A DNA stretch of 64,000 bases from Sphingomonas sp. ERG5 (lineage in GTDB: Bacteria; Pseudomonadota; Alphaproteobacteria; Sphingomonadales; Sphingomonadaceae), in the NCBI RefSeq assembly GCF_000803065.1, contig NZ_JSXI01000043.1, positions 20,275 to 84,274 of the forward strand. The letters are read 5' to 3'. The notes beneath the pieces are model-generated. The model was not told the DNA's origin and searched no databases. It saw only the letters and a program-made list of their open reading frames with translations. Position 1 is the stretch's first letter; each line of letters opens with the position of its first letter. The translations under genes were made by a program, and so were the position numbers. This document shows, one piece after another, positions 17,633-26,701 of the stretch.

Positions 17633-18373
17633 TCACAGGCCGCCGAAGCGCCGCTGACGTCGGGCGAACTCGGCGACCGCATTTTCGAGCGCAGCGGCAT
17701 CGAAATCCGGCCATAGCGTGTCAATGAAGAGCAATTCGGCATAGGCCGCCTGCCACAACAGAAAATTGGACAGACGTATTTCGCCCGACGTGCGGATGAG
17801 CAGATCGAGCGGCGGCAAATCGCCGGTATCGAGTTCGGCATCAATTGCCGCCTCGTCGATACTGGCAATATCAAGCGCACCGCTCTCGACCCTGGCGGCA
17901 AGTCGCCGGGCTGCCCCTGCAATCTCGGCTTGTGCGCCATAATTGAGCGCGATCACCAGAATCGGGCCGCTATTGGTCGCCGTCCGCGCGATCGCGTCCT
18001 CGACCTGGGTAACAAGATCCGCGGAAAAGCGCCGATAATCCCCGATCACCCGCAGGCGGACATTCTCGCGCACCAGTTCATCGATATCGGTGCGGATGAA
18101 CAAGCGCAGCAACCCCATCAGGTCGCTCACTTCTTCCTCTGGCCGGCGCCAATTCTCCGAGGAGAAGGCATAGAGCGTCAACGCTTCGATACCCATCGCG
18201 CGCGCCGCACGAGTCACGGCGCGAACCGCCTCGACCCCAGCCTTGTGCCCGGCGAAGCGCGGCAGAAAGCGCTTCTTGGCCCAGCGCCCGTTGCCATCCA
18301 TGATAATGGCGACATGGCGGGGCAAATGCGTCGTCCCGGCAGCGGGAGGCGCAGCCGTGGCGGGTACGGGCAT
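17633..18373 (-). CDS. uppS: Undecaprenyl diphosphate synthase (isoprenyl transferase)
   Basis: Cis-prenyltransferase that builds the lipid carrier for peptidoglycan. About 246 residues; HVAIIMDGNGRWAKKR is the family signature with the catalytic Asp, LTLYAFSSENWRRP is region III, and the C-terminal block RTSGEIRLSNFLLWQ is present. ATG at 18373 overlaps the frr stop in TGATG; GTG at 18376 is the alternative. It is part of the frr-uppS-cdsA-dxr run conserved in many proteobacteria. Confidence 0.95.
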   Translation of the reverse strand: MPVPATAAPPAAGTTHLPRHVAIIMDGNGRWAKKRFLPRFAGHKAGVEAVRAVTRAARAMGIEALTLYAFSSENWRRPEEEVSDLMGLLRLFIRTDIDELVRENVRLRVIGDYRRFSADLVTQVEDAIARTATNSGPILVIALNYGAQAEIAGAARRLAARVESGALDIASIDEAAIDAELDTGDLPPLDLLIRTSGEIRLSNFLLWQAAYAELLFIDTLWPDFDAAALENAVAEFARRQRRFGGL

Positions 18374-18927
18374 CACTTGCCGAGGATTTCCTTTTCCTTG
18401 GCCGATGCGGTCGCGTCGATCTCTCCGATCGTCTTGTCGGTCAGCTTCTGGACTTCGGTTTCGTGACGCTTGCGATCGTCTTCGCCGAACAGGCCCTTTT
18501 TCTCATCGGCCTTCAGGCTGTCCATGCCGTCGCGGCGCACGTTGCGCGCGGCAATGCGTGCGTCCTCGGCATATTTACCGGCCAGCTTGGCGAGTTCCTT
18601 GCGGCGTTCCTCGGTCAGGTCGGGAATCGGCAAGCGCAAGGTCGTACCATCAACGATCGGGTTGAGCCCGAGGCCGGCCGAGCGGATCGCCTTGTCGGCC
18701 GGACCGACATTCGATTTATCCCAGACCTGAACCGACAACATGCGCGGTTCAGGCGCCGACACGGTCGCGATCTGGTTGAGCGGCATGTGCGCGCCATAGA
18801 CTTCGACCGTCACCGGATCGAGCAGCGACGTCGACGCACGGCCAGTGCGCAGGCCCTGCAGATCGTGCTTCAGCGCCTCGACACTGCCGGCCATGCGGCG
18901 TTCGAGATCTGCCTTGTCATAGGCCAT
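18373..18927 (-). CDS. frr: Ribosome recycling factor
   Basis: Releases 70S ribosomes after termination together with EF-G. 184 residues, the standard length, with the three-helix bundle and the hinge region; [18 protein letters not shown] and [20 protein letters not shown] are characteristic. It overlaps pyrH by 1 bp at the start and uppS at its end. Confidence 0.97.
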   Translation of the reverse strand: MAYDKADLERRMAGSVEALKHDLQGLRTGRASTSLLDPVTVEVYGAHMPLNQIATVSAPEPRMLSVQVWDKSNVGPADKAIRSAGLGLNPIVDGTTLRLPIPDLTEERRKELAKLAGKYAEDARIAARNVRRDGMDSLKADEKKGLFGEDDRKRHETEVQKLTDKTIGEIDATASAKEKEILGK

Positions 18928-19658
18928 CAGGCTTGCTCCTCTTCATTCTGCACGATCGTCGATGTGCCTTTTCCGCTGAGGACGGCGGCAAGATTGCCCT
19001 CTCCGCGAATGTTGAACACGACGATCGGGATGTTGTTGTCACGGCACAAGGCGACCGCGGCGGCATCCATTACCTTTAGATTATCGGCCAGAACGCGTCC
19101 GAAACTCAAGCTTTCATAGCGTGTCGCCGATGCGACCTTTTTGGGATCGGCATTATAGACGCCATCGACGCTGGTGCCCTTGAACAGCGCTTCGCAATTC
19201 ATCTCGGCGGCGCGTAGCGCCGCGGTGGTGTCGGTGGTGAAGAATGGCAGGCCGGTGCCGGCGGCGAAGATCACCACGCGGCCCTTTTCCATGTGCCGTT
19301 CGGCACGGCGGCGGATATAGGGTTCGCACACCGACGCCATCGGGATCGCCGACTGCACGCGCGTATGCACGCCGATTTTCTCGAGCGCGTTCTGCATTGC
19401 CAGCGCATTCATCACCGTGGCGAGCATGCCCATATAATCGGCGCTGGCACGGTCGATGCCCTGGGCGGCGCCCGCAAGGCCGCGGAAGATATTGCCGCCG
19501 CCGACCACGATGCAGATTTCATGACCCGCTTCCCTGGCAGCCTTGATTTCGCCGGCGATGCGATCGCACGTTTCGGGATCGATGCCAAACTGGCCCTGAC
19601 CCATCAGGACTTCGCCCGACAATTTTAGCAGAATTCGTTTGAAGCGGAGTGCTGTCAC
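18927..19658 (-). CDS. pyrH: UMP kinase
   Basis: Converts UMP to UDP in pyrimidine nucleotide synthesis. 243 residues of the amino-acid-kinase fold: [13 protein letters not shown] at the N-terminus, [11 protein letters not shown] for the phosphate loop, and [19 protein letters not shown] for the substrate site. The start codon is GTG at 19658. The gene lies 205 bp behind tsf with a possible terminator hairpin between, so it may have its own promoter. Confidence 0.96.
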   Translation of the reverse strand: MTALRFKRILLKLSGEVLMGQGQFGIDPETCDRIAGEIKAAREAGHEICIVVGGGNIFRGLAGAAQGIDRASADYMGMLATVMNALAMQNALEKIGVHTRVQSAIPMASVCEPYIRRRAERHMEKGRVVIFAAGTGLPFFTTDTTAALRAAEMNCEALFKGTSVDGVYNADPKKVASATRYESLSFGRVLADNLKVMDAAAVALCRDNNIPIVVFNIRGEGNLAAVLSGKGTSTIVQNEEEQA

Positions 19659-19796
19659 AGGGTTCCAACATACAGGCGGACGGGGCGGCGCGGACCTTAG
19701 TCGGCGAGGCTGGCGATTGGAAGCGGGAAGGCGTGCCCAAAACCAGCAAGTGCGCAGGCAACGCCGACCAGACCGCGTTCGCCGGGTCCAGGTACA

Positions 19797-19827
19797 ATTT
19801 GGGCCAGCTCAACAAGCCGGCCCAAAT
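19797..19827 (-). terminator. Hairpin after tsf
   Basis: ATTTGGGCC (19797-19805) pairs perfectly with GGCCCAAAT (19819-19827) across a 13-nt loop, 36 bp beyond the tsf stop. A short T-rich stretch follows on the minus strand (TTGTAC), so it would be a weak terminator or attenuator before pyrH. Confidence 0.45.
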
Positions 19828-19863
19828 CAAGTCAAATTCCTCTCCCGGGGAGAAGAATGGGGT

Positions 19864-20796
19864 TTATGCGGGCTGCTTGACGCCCGATGCCGCGGCGACT
19901 TCGGCAGCAAAGTCGCTGGCTTCCTTCTCGATGCCTTCACCGAGCTGGAAGCGGACATAGTCCTTGAGCACGATCGTCTTGCCGGCCGCCTTGGCGGCAT
20001 TGGCAACGACGTCGGAGATCTTGGTCTTGCCGTCCATCACCAGCAACTGGCTGACCAGCGCATTTTCCTTGCGGTACTTGGCGATCGCACCATCGACCAT
20101 CTTGGCGACGATGTCGGCGGGCTTGCCGCTCTCGGCCGCCTTTTCAGTGGCGATCGCACGCTCGCGCTCGACGATCTCGGCGTCGAGATCATCTTCGTTC
20201 AGCGCCAGCGGGAAAGCTGCCGCGATGTGCATCGCGATCTGCTTGCCGAGCGGTTCGAGCACGTCCGCGCCCGCATCGCTTTCCAGCGCCACGAGAACGC
20301 CGATCTTGCCGAGGCCGGGAGCTGCCGCGTTGTGGACATAAGGCACGACCGCGCCCGAGGTCACTTCGAGACGCTTTGCGCGGCGGACCGTCTGGTTCTC
20401 GCCAATCGTCGCGATGTTGTTGGTCAGCACTTCTTCGACCGTCTTGCCGCCAAGCGATGCCGCCTTGATCGTGTCGATCGAATCGCCAAGCTCAAGCGCG
20501 ACCGAGGTCACGTCACGGACGAAGGTCTGGAACTGCACGTTCTTGGCGACGAAATCGGTCTCGGAATTGACTTCGACCGCTGCACCCTTGGTGCCCGACA
20601 CTTCGATGCCGACCAGACCTTCTGCCGCGGTGCGGCTGGACTTCTTGGCGGCCGAGGCGAGACCCTTGGCGCGCAGCCAATCGATCGCCGCGGTCATGTC
20701 GCCATTGGCTTCGGTCAGCGCCTTCTTGCAATCCATCATGCCCGCGCCGCTCTTTTCGCGCAGGTCCTTCACCGCTGCTGCCGTGATCTCGGCCAT
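19864..20796 (-). CDS. tsf: Elongation factor Ts
   Basis: Nucleotide-exchange factor for EF-Tu. 310 residues starting [20 protein letters not shown] with the UBA-like N-terminal domain, the TDFVAKN core motif ([12 protein letters not shown]), and a coiled-coil insertion in the middle. It follows rpsB on the same strand with an 87-bp gap holding a 9-bp hairpin. Confidence 0.97.
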   Translation of the reverse strand: MAEITAAAVKDLREKSGAGMMDCKKALTEANGDMTAAIDWLRAKGLASAAKKSSRTAAEGLVGIEVSGTKGAAVEVNSETDFVAKNVQFQTFVRDVTSVALELGDSIDTIKAASLGGKTVEEVLTNNIATIGENQTVRRAKRLEVTSGAVVPYVHNAAAPGLGKIGVLVALESDAGADVLEPLGKQIAMHIAAAFPLALNEDDLDAEIVERERAIATEKAAESGKPADIVAKMVDGAIAKYRKENALVSQLLVMDGKTKISDVVANAAKAAGKTIVLKDYVRFQLGEGIEKEASDFAAEVAAASGVKQPA

Positions 20797-20828
20797 GTCT
20801 AATTCCTCTTGTGCTTCGAATATGGGTA

Positions 20829-20864
20829 CGGACGGGGAAAGGCTGAAGCGCCCTACCCCGTCCG
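20829..20864 (-). terminator. Hairpin between rpsB and tsf
   Basis: CGGACGGGG (20829-20837) and CCCCGTCCG (20856-20864) form a perfect 9-bp stem with an 18-nt loop, inside the rpsB-tsf gap. No T-tract follows. It could reduce read-through from rpsB to tsf, or bind a regulator or r-protein. Confidence 0.45.
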
Positions 20865-20883
20865 CATGTCAGTTCTACGACGC

Positions 20884-21804
20884 TCAGGCGTCGATCTGGC
20901 GCTCGCCCTCGGCGGCCGTTTCCGGCTCGGTCGAGGCCGCGGGAGCCTCGGGCTCGGCCACTGCCGGTGCGGCGACGGGCGCCTCAGGTGCGGCGAAGTC
21001 CTCGGCGGTCACCACCGTGTCGGCAATCGGCGCTTCTTCAGCCACCGGTGCGACGGTCAGGGCTTCCTCGACCGGCGGACGCTCCATCGCGCCGACATCG
21101 ACACCACGGCGCTGCTGCTGCTCATGACCGCCACGGGTCGCGGCAATCGCGATCGCTTCGCAGTACAGGCGGATGGCGCGGCTGGCGTCATCGTTCGCCG
21201 GAACCGGGAACGCGATGCCGTCGGGCGAGACGTTCGAATCGAGGATCGCAACGACCGGAATGCCCAGCGTGTTGGCTTCCTTGATCGCCAGCTCTTCCTT
21301 GTTGGCGTCGATCACGAACATCACGTCCGGAATGCCGCCCATGTCGCGGATGCCGCCGAGCGAAAGCTCAAGCTTGTCCTTCTCGCGGGTGAGCTGAAGC
21401 ACTTCCTTCTTGGTCAGGCCGTGCGTGTCGCCCGAAAGCTGCTCTTCGAGCGTCTTGAGGCGCTTGATCGAACCCGAAATGGTCTTCCAGTTGGTGAGCA
21501 TGCCGCCCAGCCAGCGATGGTTGACGAAATGCTGACCCGAACGGCGGGCCGCGTCGGCGACGGGTTCCTGCGCCTGGCGCTTGGTACCGACGAACAGCAC
21601 CTTGCCGCCCGCTGCGGTCGACGCAGCGACGAACTCGAGAGCGCGCGCGAACAGCGGCACGGTCTGCGACAGATCGAGGATGTGGACGCCGTTGCGGTCG
21701 CCAAAGATGTAAGGCTTCATCTTCGGGTTCCAGCGATGCGTCTGGTGGCCGAAATGCGCGCCCGTTTCGAGCAATTGCTGCATGGAGACGACAGGTGCCG
21801 CCAT
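20884..21804 (-). CDS. rpsB: Ribosomal protein S2 with acidic C-terminal extension
   Basis: 30S subunit protein. 306 residues: about the first 235 align with the S2 core ([39 protein letters not shown]), and about 60 more form an Ala/Pro/Glu/Val-rich tail ending GERQIDA. Longer acidic tails on S2 are known in alphaproteobacteria, and the function of the tail is not established. Upstream (21805-21960) lies its promoter region, shared back to back with the LexA-boxed small gene. Confidence 0.96.
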   Translation of the reverse strand: MAAPVVSMQQLLETGAHFGHQTHRWNPKMKPYIFGDRNGVHILDLSQTVPLFARALEFVAASTAAGGKVLFVGTKRQAQEPVADAARRSGQHFVNHRWLGGMLTNWKTISGSIKRLKTLEEQLSGDTHGLTKKEVLQLTREKDKLELSLGGIRDMGGIPDVMFVIDANKEELAIKEANTLGIPVVAILDSNVSPDGIAFPVPANDDASRAIRLYCEAIAIAATRGGHEQQQRRGVDVGAMERPPVEEALTVAPVAEEAPIADTVVTAEDFAAPEAPVAAPAVAEPEAPAASTEPETAAEGERQIDA

Positions 21805-21953
21805 AAGATAGTTCCTTTCCGGTTGAGCCTCTGGGAAGCGAGTAATCCGTCGAGCGAACCCAAGTGGGTGAACTCGGCCGACACCGGTGATGTGTGCTTC
21901 CCATGCGGTGTGAAGGCGCGCCCTCTATCCGAAGCTTTCCCGTAAATCAAGTG

Positions 21954-21983
21954 TTGACACGCGGAACAAGAGTGGAACATACA
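21954..21983 (+). promoter_or_regulatory. LexA box over promoter of the small membrane-protein gene
   Basis: GAACAAGAGTGGAAC at 21964-21978 has the alphaproteobacterial LexA form GAAC-N7-GAAC and differs at one base from the recA box at 39553. A -35 TTGACA (21954-21959) stands just upstream, and a weak -10 CATACA (21978-21983, 18-bp spacer) overlaps the box end. LexA bound there would cover the promoter of the gene at 22069. Confidence 0.8.
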
Positions 21984-22068
21984 GTGCCCGTAAGGCGGAC
22001 ACGGAACGGAACGGGACCATTATGGTTGGCGTATCCTGACCTTGGCCCGAATTTCAGGGAGTTGGGCA

Positions 22069-22293
22069 ATGATGACGATCGTCGCACTATTGGTTTTCGC
22101 TGGCGCCTTTGCCGCCGCAGCGATGGTATTTGCTTATACCCTGCTCCCTGCACTCCCGCGGATCGGTGCGATCCTGTCGGGTCGCGAAGATCCGGTTTTG
22201 TCGGCAACTCACCAGCTGGTGGTCAGGGATCGACGCTCGTCGGCGCGGTCGCGGATGGTTGCTGCACCGGTTGCGTTCCGCGCAGCCGCTTGA
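22069..22293 (+). CDS. Small SOS-controlled membrane protein of unknown function
   Basis: 74 residues with one membrane helix (MMTIVALLVFAGAFAAAAMV and the following FAYTLLPAL), then a short basic cytoplasmic or periplasmic tail (RDRRSSARSRMVAAP). ATG at 22069 has AGGGAG seven bases upstream. A LexA box lies about 90 bp upstream and no other gene intervenes, so this gene should be induced by DNA damage. In Caulobacter, SidA, a small LexA-controlled inner-membrane protein, blocks division; size, topology and control here are alike, but there is no clear sequence kinship, so the role is inference. Its last 71 bp overlap the 3' end of pssA on the opposite strand. Confidence 0.72.
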   Translation: MMTIVALLVFAGAFAAAAMVFAYTLLPALPRIGAILSGREDPVLSATHQLVVRDRRSSARSRMVAAPVAFRAAA

Positions 22294-23029
22294 CCCGGGC
22301 ATAGGAAGAAACGCTGAACGGCAGCGACGCGATATAAGCGATGCACAACAGGGATAGCGTGTGCCACGGTGCCGAAATAATCGCCGCGCCGAGCAGAACC
22401 ATGACCGCCAATGCCTCGAACCGGATATTCCGGCGCAGCTTGAGCGAACTCCATGAATAGGTGGCGACGCTCGACACCATCAGGAGCGCAACCGCAGCGA
22501 CCCAGGGCGCAACGAGATAGGGTGAGCGGAACAGCGCCTCACCGGTCCAGAACCACAGGAACAGCGGCAGCAACGCCATCGCCGCTGCGGCCGGCGCGGG
22601 AACGCCGGTCAGGAACCCGGCCGACTTATGCGGCTGTTCGCTGACATCGATATTGGCGTTGAAGCGTGCCAGGCGCAGTGCGCAGAATACCGCCAGGACC
22701 AGCGAGCATAACCAGCCGATCCGCGGCACGGTGTACAGCGACCAAAGATACAGGATCAGAGCGGGCGAAACCCCGAACGAGATCGCGTCCGCCAGCGAAT
22801 CGAGCTCGGCGCCGAATTTGCTTTCGCCGTGCAGCATGCGAGCGATCCGTCCGTCGAGACCATCGAGCACGCCGGCGATCAGGATCAGGGCGACGGCAAT
22901 CTCCCAATCGTGCGAGATCGCGAAACGAATCCCGGTCAGGCCACAGCACAAGGCGAGCGCGGTGACCGCATTCGGCACGACCGCGCGCAACGGCAAACCG
23001 CGCGTGATGGGTCGCGGACGGCGACTCAC
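22223..23029 (-). CDS. pssA: CDP-diacylglycerol--serine O-phosphatidyltransferase
   Basis: Makes phosphatidylserine in the inner membrane. About 268 residues from GTG at 23029 (TTG at 23038 is an alternative; the frame is open further upstream through psd). The CDP-alcohol phosphotransferase motif D-x2-D-G-x2-A-R-x8-G-x3-D-x3-D is complete in DGLDGRIARMLHGESKFGAE and the following LDSLAD. Several membrane helices follow. It is adjacent to psd, the next enzyme of the pathway, with only 22 bp between. Confidence 0.92.
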   Translation of the reverse strand: MSRRPRPITRGLPLRAVVPNAVTALALCCGLTGIRFAISHDWEIAVALILIAGVLDGLDGRIARMLHGESKFGAELDSLADAISFGVSPALILYLWSLYTVPRIGWLCSLVLAVFCALRLARFNANIDVSEQPHKSAGFLTGVPAPAAAAMALLPLFLWFWTGEALFRSPYLVAPWVAAVALLMVSSVATYSWSSLKLRRNIRFEALAVMVLLGAAIISAPWHTLSLLCIAYIASLPFSVSSYARVKRLRGTQPVQQPSATAPTSVDP

Positions 23030-23051
23030 GCGCGGCAAGACATGGCGGTAA

Positions 23052-23798
23052 TCACTGGGATATGCCGGTCGGCACGACACCGCCAAGGCGACCCAGGACC
23101 GTTTCGCCCGCGACGCTGCGCTGTCCCAGCGCAACCTGACAGGCAATATCATCAGGCAGATAGACATCGACACGGCTGCCGAAACGGATCAGCCCGACGC
23201 GCTGGCCGGTGGCGACCATGTCGCCCGGCTTCACGAAGCCGAGGATGCGCCGCGCGACCAGTCCGGCGATCTGCGTCATGCCGACGCGTCTTCCGTCGCG
23301 CCCTTCGACGACGATGTGCTGGCGTTCGTTTTCCTCGCTCGCCTTGTCGAGATCGGCATTGAGGAATTTGCCCGAAATATAGACGACCTGACGAATCGTG
23401 CCCGCGATCGGGGTACGATTAATATGCACGTCGAACACCGACATGAAGATCGACACGCGGATCAGCGGCGCGTCGCCCAGGCCATTCTCCCCGGCCAGTT
23501 CGCGCGGCACGGGTACACGTTCTATCATCGTGATCAGGCCATCGGCCGGCGCGATGATCAACCCTTCGCCCACTGGCGTCACACGCACAGGGTCACGGAA
23601 AAAGGCGGCGACCCAGATCGTCAGGCCGATCAGCGGCCAGGCCCAGAAATCCCAGAAGATCAGCGCGAGGAACACAAGGACACCCGCGATCAGGACATAT
23701 TTGCGTCCTTCGGGGTGCATGTCGGGGAAGCGCCATTTGACGGTCGGATTCGCCACTGGCGGTTTATCGAATGAAGACATGGAGGGCGGTGTAGCCAT
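23052..23798 (-). CDS. psd: Phosphatidylserine decarboxylase proenzyme
   Basis: Converts phosphatidylserine to phosphatidylethanolamine. About 248 residues of the short archaeal/alphaproteobacterial type, with an N-terminal membrane segment ([20 protein letters not shown]). The self-cleavage site that forms the pyruvoyl group is the Gly-Ser in [29 protein letters not shown] is typical of the family. The start is uncertain: ATG at 23798, or ATG at 23780. Confidence 0.93.
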   Translation of the reverse strand: MATPPSMSSFDKPPVANPTVKWRFPDMHPEGRKYVLIAGVLVFLALIFWDFWAWPLIGLTIWVAAFFRDPVRVTPVGEGLIIAPADGLITMIERVPVPRELAGENGLGDAPLIRVSIFMSVFDVHINRTPIAGTIRQVVYISGKFLNADLDKASEENERQHIVVEGRDGRRVGMTQIAGLVARRILGFVKPGDMVATGQRVGLIRFGSRVDVYLPDDIACQVALGQRSVAGETVLGRLGGVVPTGISQ

Positions 23799-24196
23799 GC
23801 GGCCGGGGCAAGACAACGTGCAGCGTCAAAAACGCGCATTCCGCTGGCCGATCCAATGTCGATGGAATATAACCTGCCCATGATCTTCCGAAGCGAGCGC
23901 AAATAACGGACAGCGACATCGCTTGGCGTTGTACGGCAGCGGAAAGGTCACATCCGCAAGCCGCCTTCACCTTCATGGGAGGACGCAATGGGCATCGTCA
24001 TCGCCGTTACTGGATCGGAAATCCCGCGCTGAGTGCATGTGAGCCTGGAATGATCGGATCATGGGAGCGGGTCGCCGGCGATTGGGCCCGTGCGGCGGTT
24101 GCTCCCTGCCCGCGACGGTTGACCATTTACCCGCCTTGCTCCTAGACGCCCAATCTAAACCCGGAACCGAAACCTCCCCCTACGGAAAGAGCATCG
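23799..24196. other. Spacer between psd and icd
   Basis: No conserved gene is visible. A 14-codon frame (23988-24032) has a good Shine-Dalgarno (GGGAGGA) but no recognisable product. TTGACC at 24119 with TAGACG at 24143 is a weak promoter candidate for icd. Confidence 0.4.
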
Positions 24197-25408
24197 ATGG
24201 CGAAGATCAAGGTGAAGACGCCTGTCGTGGAAATCGACGGCGACGAGATGACGCGGATCATCTGGCAGTGGATTCGTGAGCGCCTGATTCTCCCCTATCT
24301 CGATATCGATCTCGATTATTACGACCTCGGCATCCAGAAGCGCGACGAGACCGACGACAAGATCACCGTCGAATCCGCTCGCGCGATCCAGAAATACGGC
24401 GTCGGCGTGAAGTGCGCGACGATCACGCCGGACGAAGCCCGGGTCGAAGAATTCGGCCTGAAGAAGATGTGGAAGTCGCCCAATGGCACGATCCGCAACA
24501 TCCTGGGCGGTGTGGTGTTCCGCGAACCGATCGTGATGAAGAACGTGCCCCGCCTGATCCCCGGCTGGACTCACCCGATCGTTGTCGGCCGTCACGCATT
24601 CGGCGATCAATATCGCGCGACCGATTACCGCGTCCCCGGCCCCGGCAAGCTGCGCATGGTGTTCGAAGGCGATGACGGCACGGTCATTGACGAGGAAGTG
24701 TTCCAGTTCCCATCGGCCGGCGTGGCGATGGCGATGTACAATCTCGACGATTCGATCCGCGATTTCGCCCGCGCGTCGATGCACTATGGTCTCAACCTGG
24801 GCTGGCCAGTCTATCTGTCGACCAAGAACACCATCCTGAAAGCCTATGATGGCCGCTTCAAGGACATCTTCGCCGATGTTTTCGAAAGCGAATTCAAAGA
24901 CAAGTTCAAGGAAGCAAACATCGTCTATGAGCATCGCCTGATCGACGACATGGTCGCATCGGCGCTCAAATGGCATGGCGAGTTCGTCTGGGCCTGCAAG
25001 AATTACGACGGCGACGTGCAGTCGGATCAGGTGGCGCAGGGCTTTGGCTCGCTTGGCCTGATGACCTCGGTGCTGCTCACGCCCGACGGCAAGACGGTCG
25101 AGGCGGAAGCCGCGCACGGCACCGTCACGCGCCACTTCCGCATGCATGAGCAGGGCAAGGCGACCTCGACCAATCCGATCGCGTCGATCTTCGCCTGGAC
25201 CGGCGGTCTGAAATATCGCGGCAAGTTCGACGGCACGCCTGAAGTGACCGAGTTCGCCGAGCTGCTCGAAAAGGTCTGCATCGATACGGTCGAAAGCGGC
25301 AAGATGACCAAGGATCTCGCGATCCTGATCGGTCCGGATCAGCCCTGGATGACCACCGAACAATTCTTCGAGGCCGTCCGCGTCAACCTCGAAACCGCGA
25401 TGGGCTGA
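24197..25408 (+). CDS. icd: NADP-dependent isocitrate dehydrogenase
   Basis: TCA-cycle enzyme converting isocitrate to 2-oxoglutarate. 403 residues of the eukaryote-like homodimeric type (starting [20 protein letters not shown]). [16 protein letters not shown] holds substrate residues, [10 protein letters not shown] contains the metal aspartates, and [14 protein letters not shown] followed by TSTNPIAS forms the NADP site. It stands as a single transcription unit. Confidence 0.97.
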   Translation: MAKIKVKTPVVEIDGDEMTRIIWQWIRERLILPYLDIDLDYYDLGIQKRDETDDKITVESARAIQKYGVGVKCATITPDEARVEEFGLKKMWKSPNGTIRNILGGVVFREPIVMKNVPRLIPGWTHPIVVGRHAFGDQYRATDYRVPGPGKLRMVFEGDDGTVIDEEVFQFPSAGVAMAMYNLDDSIRDFARASMHYGLNLGWPVYLSTKNTILKAYDGRFKDIFADVFESEFKDKFKEANIVYEHRLIDDMVASALKWHGEFVWACKNYDGDVQSDQVAQGFGSLGLMTSVLLTPDGKTVEAEAAHGTVTRHFRMHEQGKATSTNPIASIFAWTGGLKYRGKFDGTPEVTEFAELLEKVCIDTVESGKMTKDLAILIGPDQPWMTTEQFFEAVRVNLETAMG

Positions 25409-25449
25409 TCGTCACGTAACAGTCAGCATTGAAAACAGGGGGGTGAAGC

Positions 25450-26679
25450 ATGCCGGAACGGGGCGCATCGAATAATGGCTTCACCCCCAACGCTCCCGCC
25501 ATCATGGCAGCGATCGCCGCAGCCGACCATGCGCGGAACGGTGTCGATTTCGGGCCGTTTCTGATCAACGTGATGATGACGAACGCCGGGCAGATCTGGT
25601 CATCCGAAAAGGGTGATTATCCGATCTCCTTCCTGTTCGACGAATATGGGTTGGACGATGGCGGCTTTCACAGCCTGGGCGGCGCCGTCCTGACACAGGC
25701 GACCGAAACCACGGCCTCGCGTTGGTCGATCTACGCCAAACCCCATGCCGGCGCGCAGACCGGTCTCGTACAACCGGCGAGTTTCGACTGGGTGCTGGAC
25801 GATGCCGGCTCGGGTAATCCCAACTCGGTCGATTATTTCTGGCCCACCCCACCTGCGGGCTGTCAGGGCGTGGGGATCTGCTTCGCACCAGGGGCGGGAC
25901 CCGACGGTTTTACACCGCCGACCAGCTGGTGTGTGGCCAGCACATCCCTCGAACCCGGCCTGACAACGCCATTCTGGAGTGATGCCGGACAGGGCTGGTC
26001 GCACCATAGCGGGAATTTGAGCGCGGTCAGCCTGACCGACACACCGCCTGGTGACAAGATCCGGATCGCGCCACGCACCTATCTCAGCGACGAAGCGGTT
26101 GCCTCGGGCAAGTTCGGTTCGTCCGGCTGGACGCTGGTCGGTGAGAAGATGATGTTGCCCGTCCCGGGCAGCGGCAGCACCCTGCCACCCCCGACGTTCC
26201 CGGCGCCGGGCAGCCTTCCGCCGACAGTCCTGCACGCAGTGGCGATCCTGCCCGGTCATGCGATCGTCGATCCTGATCCGTATCAGGCGTCCGCCTTTTA
26301 TTACCTCTCCGCCGAAAGCAGCTGGTCGTTCGGCTCCGCGCCCGACCCCGCCAACCCGACGTACCAGATTTACTACGAGCAGCTGACTCAAGCCGATTTG
26401 CGCGCGGTCGCCGGCCTGGCGATCGGTGCGAAGAGCGGCGTGGTAATACCGCCCACGGCAAATGGCCTGTTGTCGATCGACCTGAACGCGGAATTCTGGC
26501 TCAGGAACAATGTCGGGCCAACCGACGACACCGTAACCCTGCCCTTGCCGCCCGCGGTGCGCGTTGGCGCGATGCAATATTGGCAACGGACGGTGACATT
26601 GACGCTCTGGCGATGTGATGGGAGCGTCGCGGCCGGCGCCAATTACTTCGCGGCAAGTGTTCGTCCGGTCGTCCGGTGA
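25450..26679 (+). CDS. Vps62/DUF946-like protein of unknown role
   Basis: 409 residues, no clear signal peptide. The middle (about residues 118-190) has SVDYFWPTPPAGCQGVGICF, PPTSWCVAST and PFWSDAGQGW, a pattern like that of Vps62-related/DUF946 proteins (W-P-x-P-P-x-G-Y-x-x-L-G ... CV ... WSD-x-G). Those occur in fungi, plants and some bacteria and are not well characterised. The C-terminal half (YYLSAESSWSFGSAPD, LLSIDLNAEFWLRNN) looks beta-rich. It lies 41 bp behind icd, on the same strand and with no clear link to it. A hairpin at 26662-26699 covers its 3' end. I treat the family name as an inference from pattern. Confidence 0.62.
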   Translation: MPERGASNNGFTPNAPAIMAAIAAADHARNGVDFGPFLINVMMTNAGQIWSSEKGDYPISFLFDEYGLDDGGFHSLGGAVLTQATETTASRWSIYAKPHAGAQTGLVQPASFDWVLDDAGSGNPNSVDYFWPTPPAGCQGVGICFAPGAGPDGFTPPTSWCVASTSLEPGLTTPFWSDAGQGWSHHSGNLSAVSLTDTPPGDKIRIAPRTYLSDEAVASGKFGSSGWTLVGEKMMLPVPGSGSTLPPPTFPAPGSLPPTVLHAVAILPGHAIVDPDPYQASAFYYLSAESSWSFGSAPDPANPTYQIYYEQLTQADLRAVAGLAIGAKSGVVIPPTANGLLSIDLNAEFWLRNNVGPTDDTVTLPLPPAVRVGAMQYWQRTVTLTLWRCDGSVAAGANYFAASVRPVVR

Positions 26680-26699
26680 CGTAAAAAAACGACCGGACG
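26662..26699. terminator. Shared terminator hairpin between convergent genes
   Basis: CGTCCGGTCGT (26662-26672) and ACGACCGGACG (26689-26699) form a perfect 11-bp stem, with a run of seven A residues in the loop end. It lies between the stops of the 25450 and 26702 genes and could end transcription from either side. Confidence 0.6.
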
Positions 26700-26701
26700 G
26701 C

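Noticed and set aside
23988..24032. 14-codon frame with good Shine-Dalgarno before icd
   Set aside because: Too short to judge without conservation; kept only as a note in the spacer entry.
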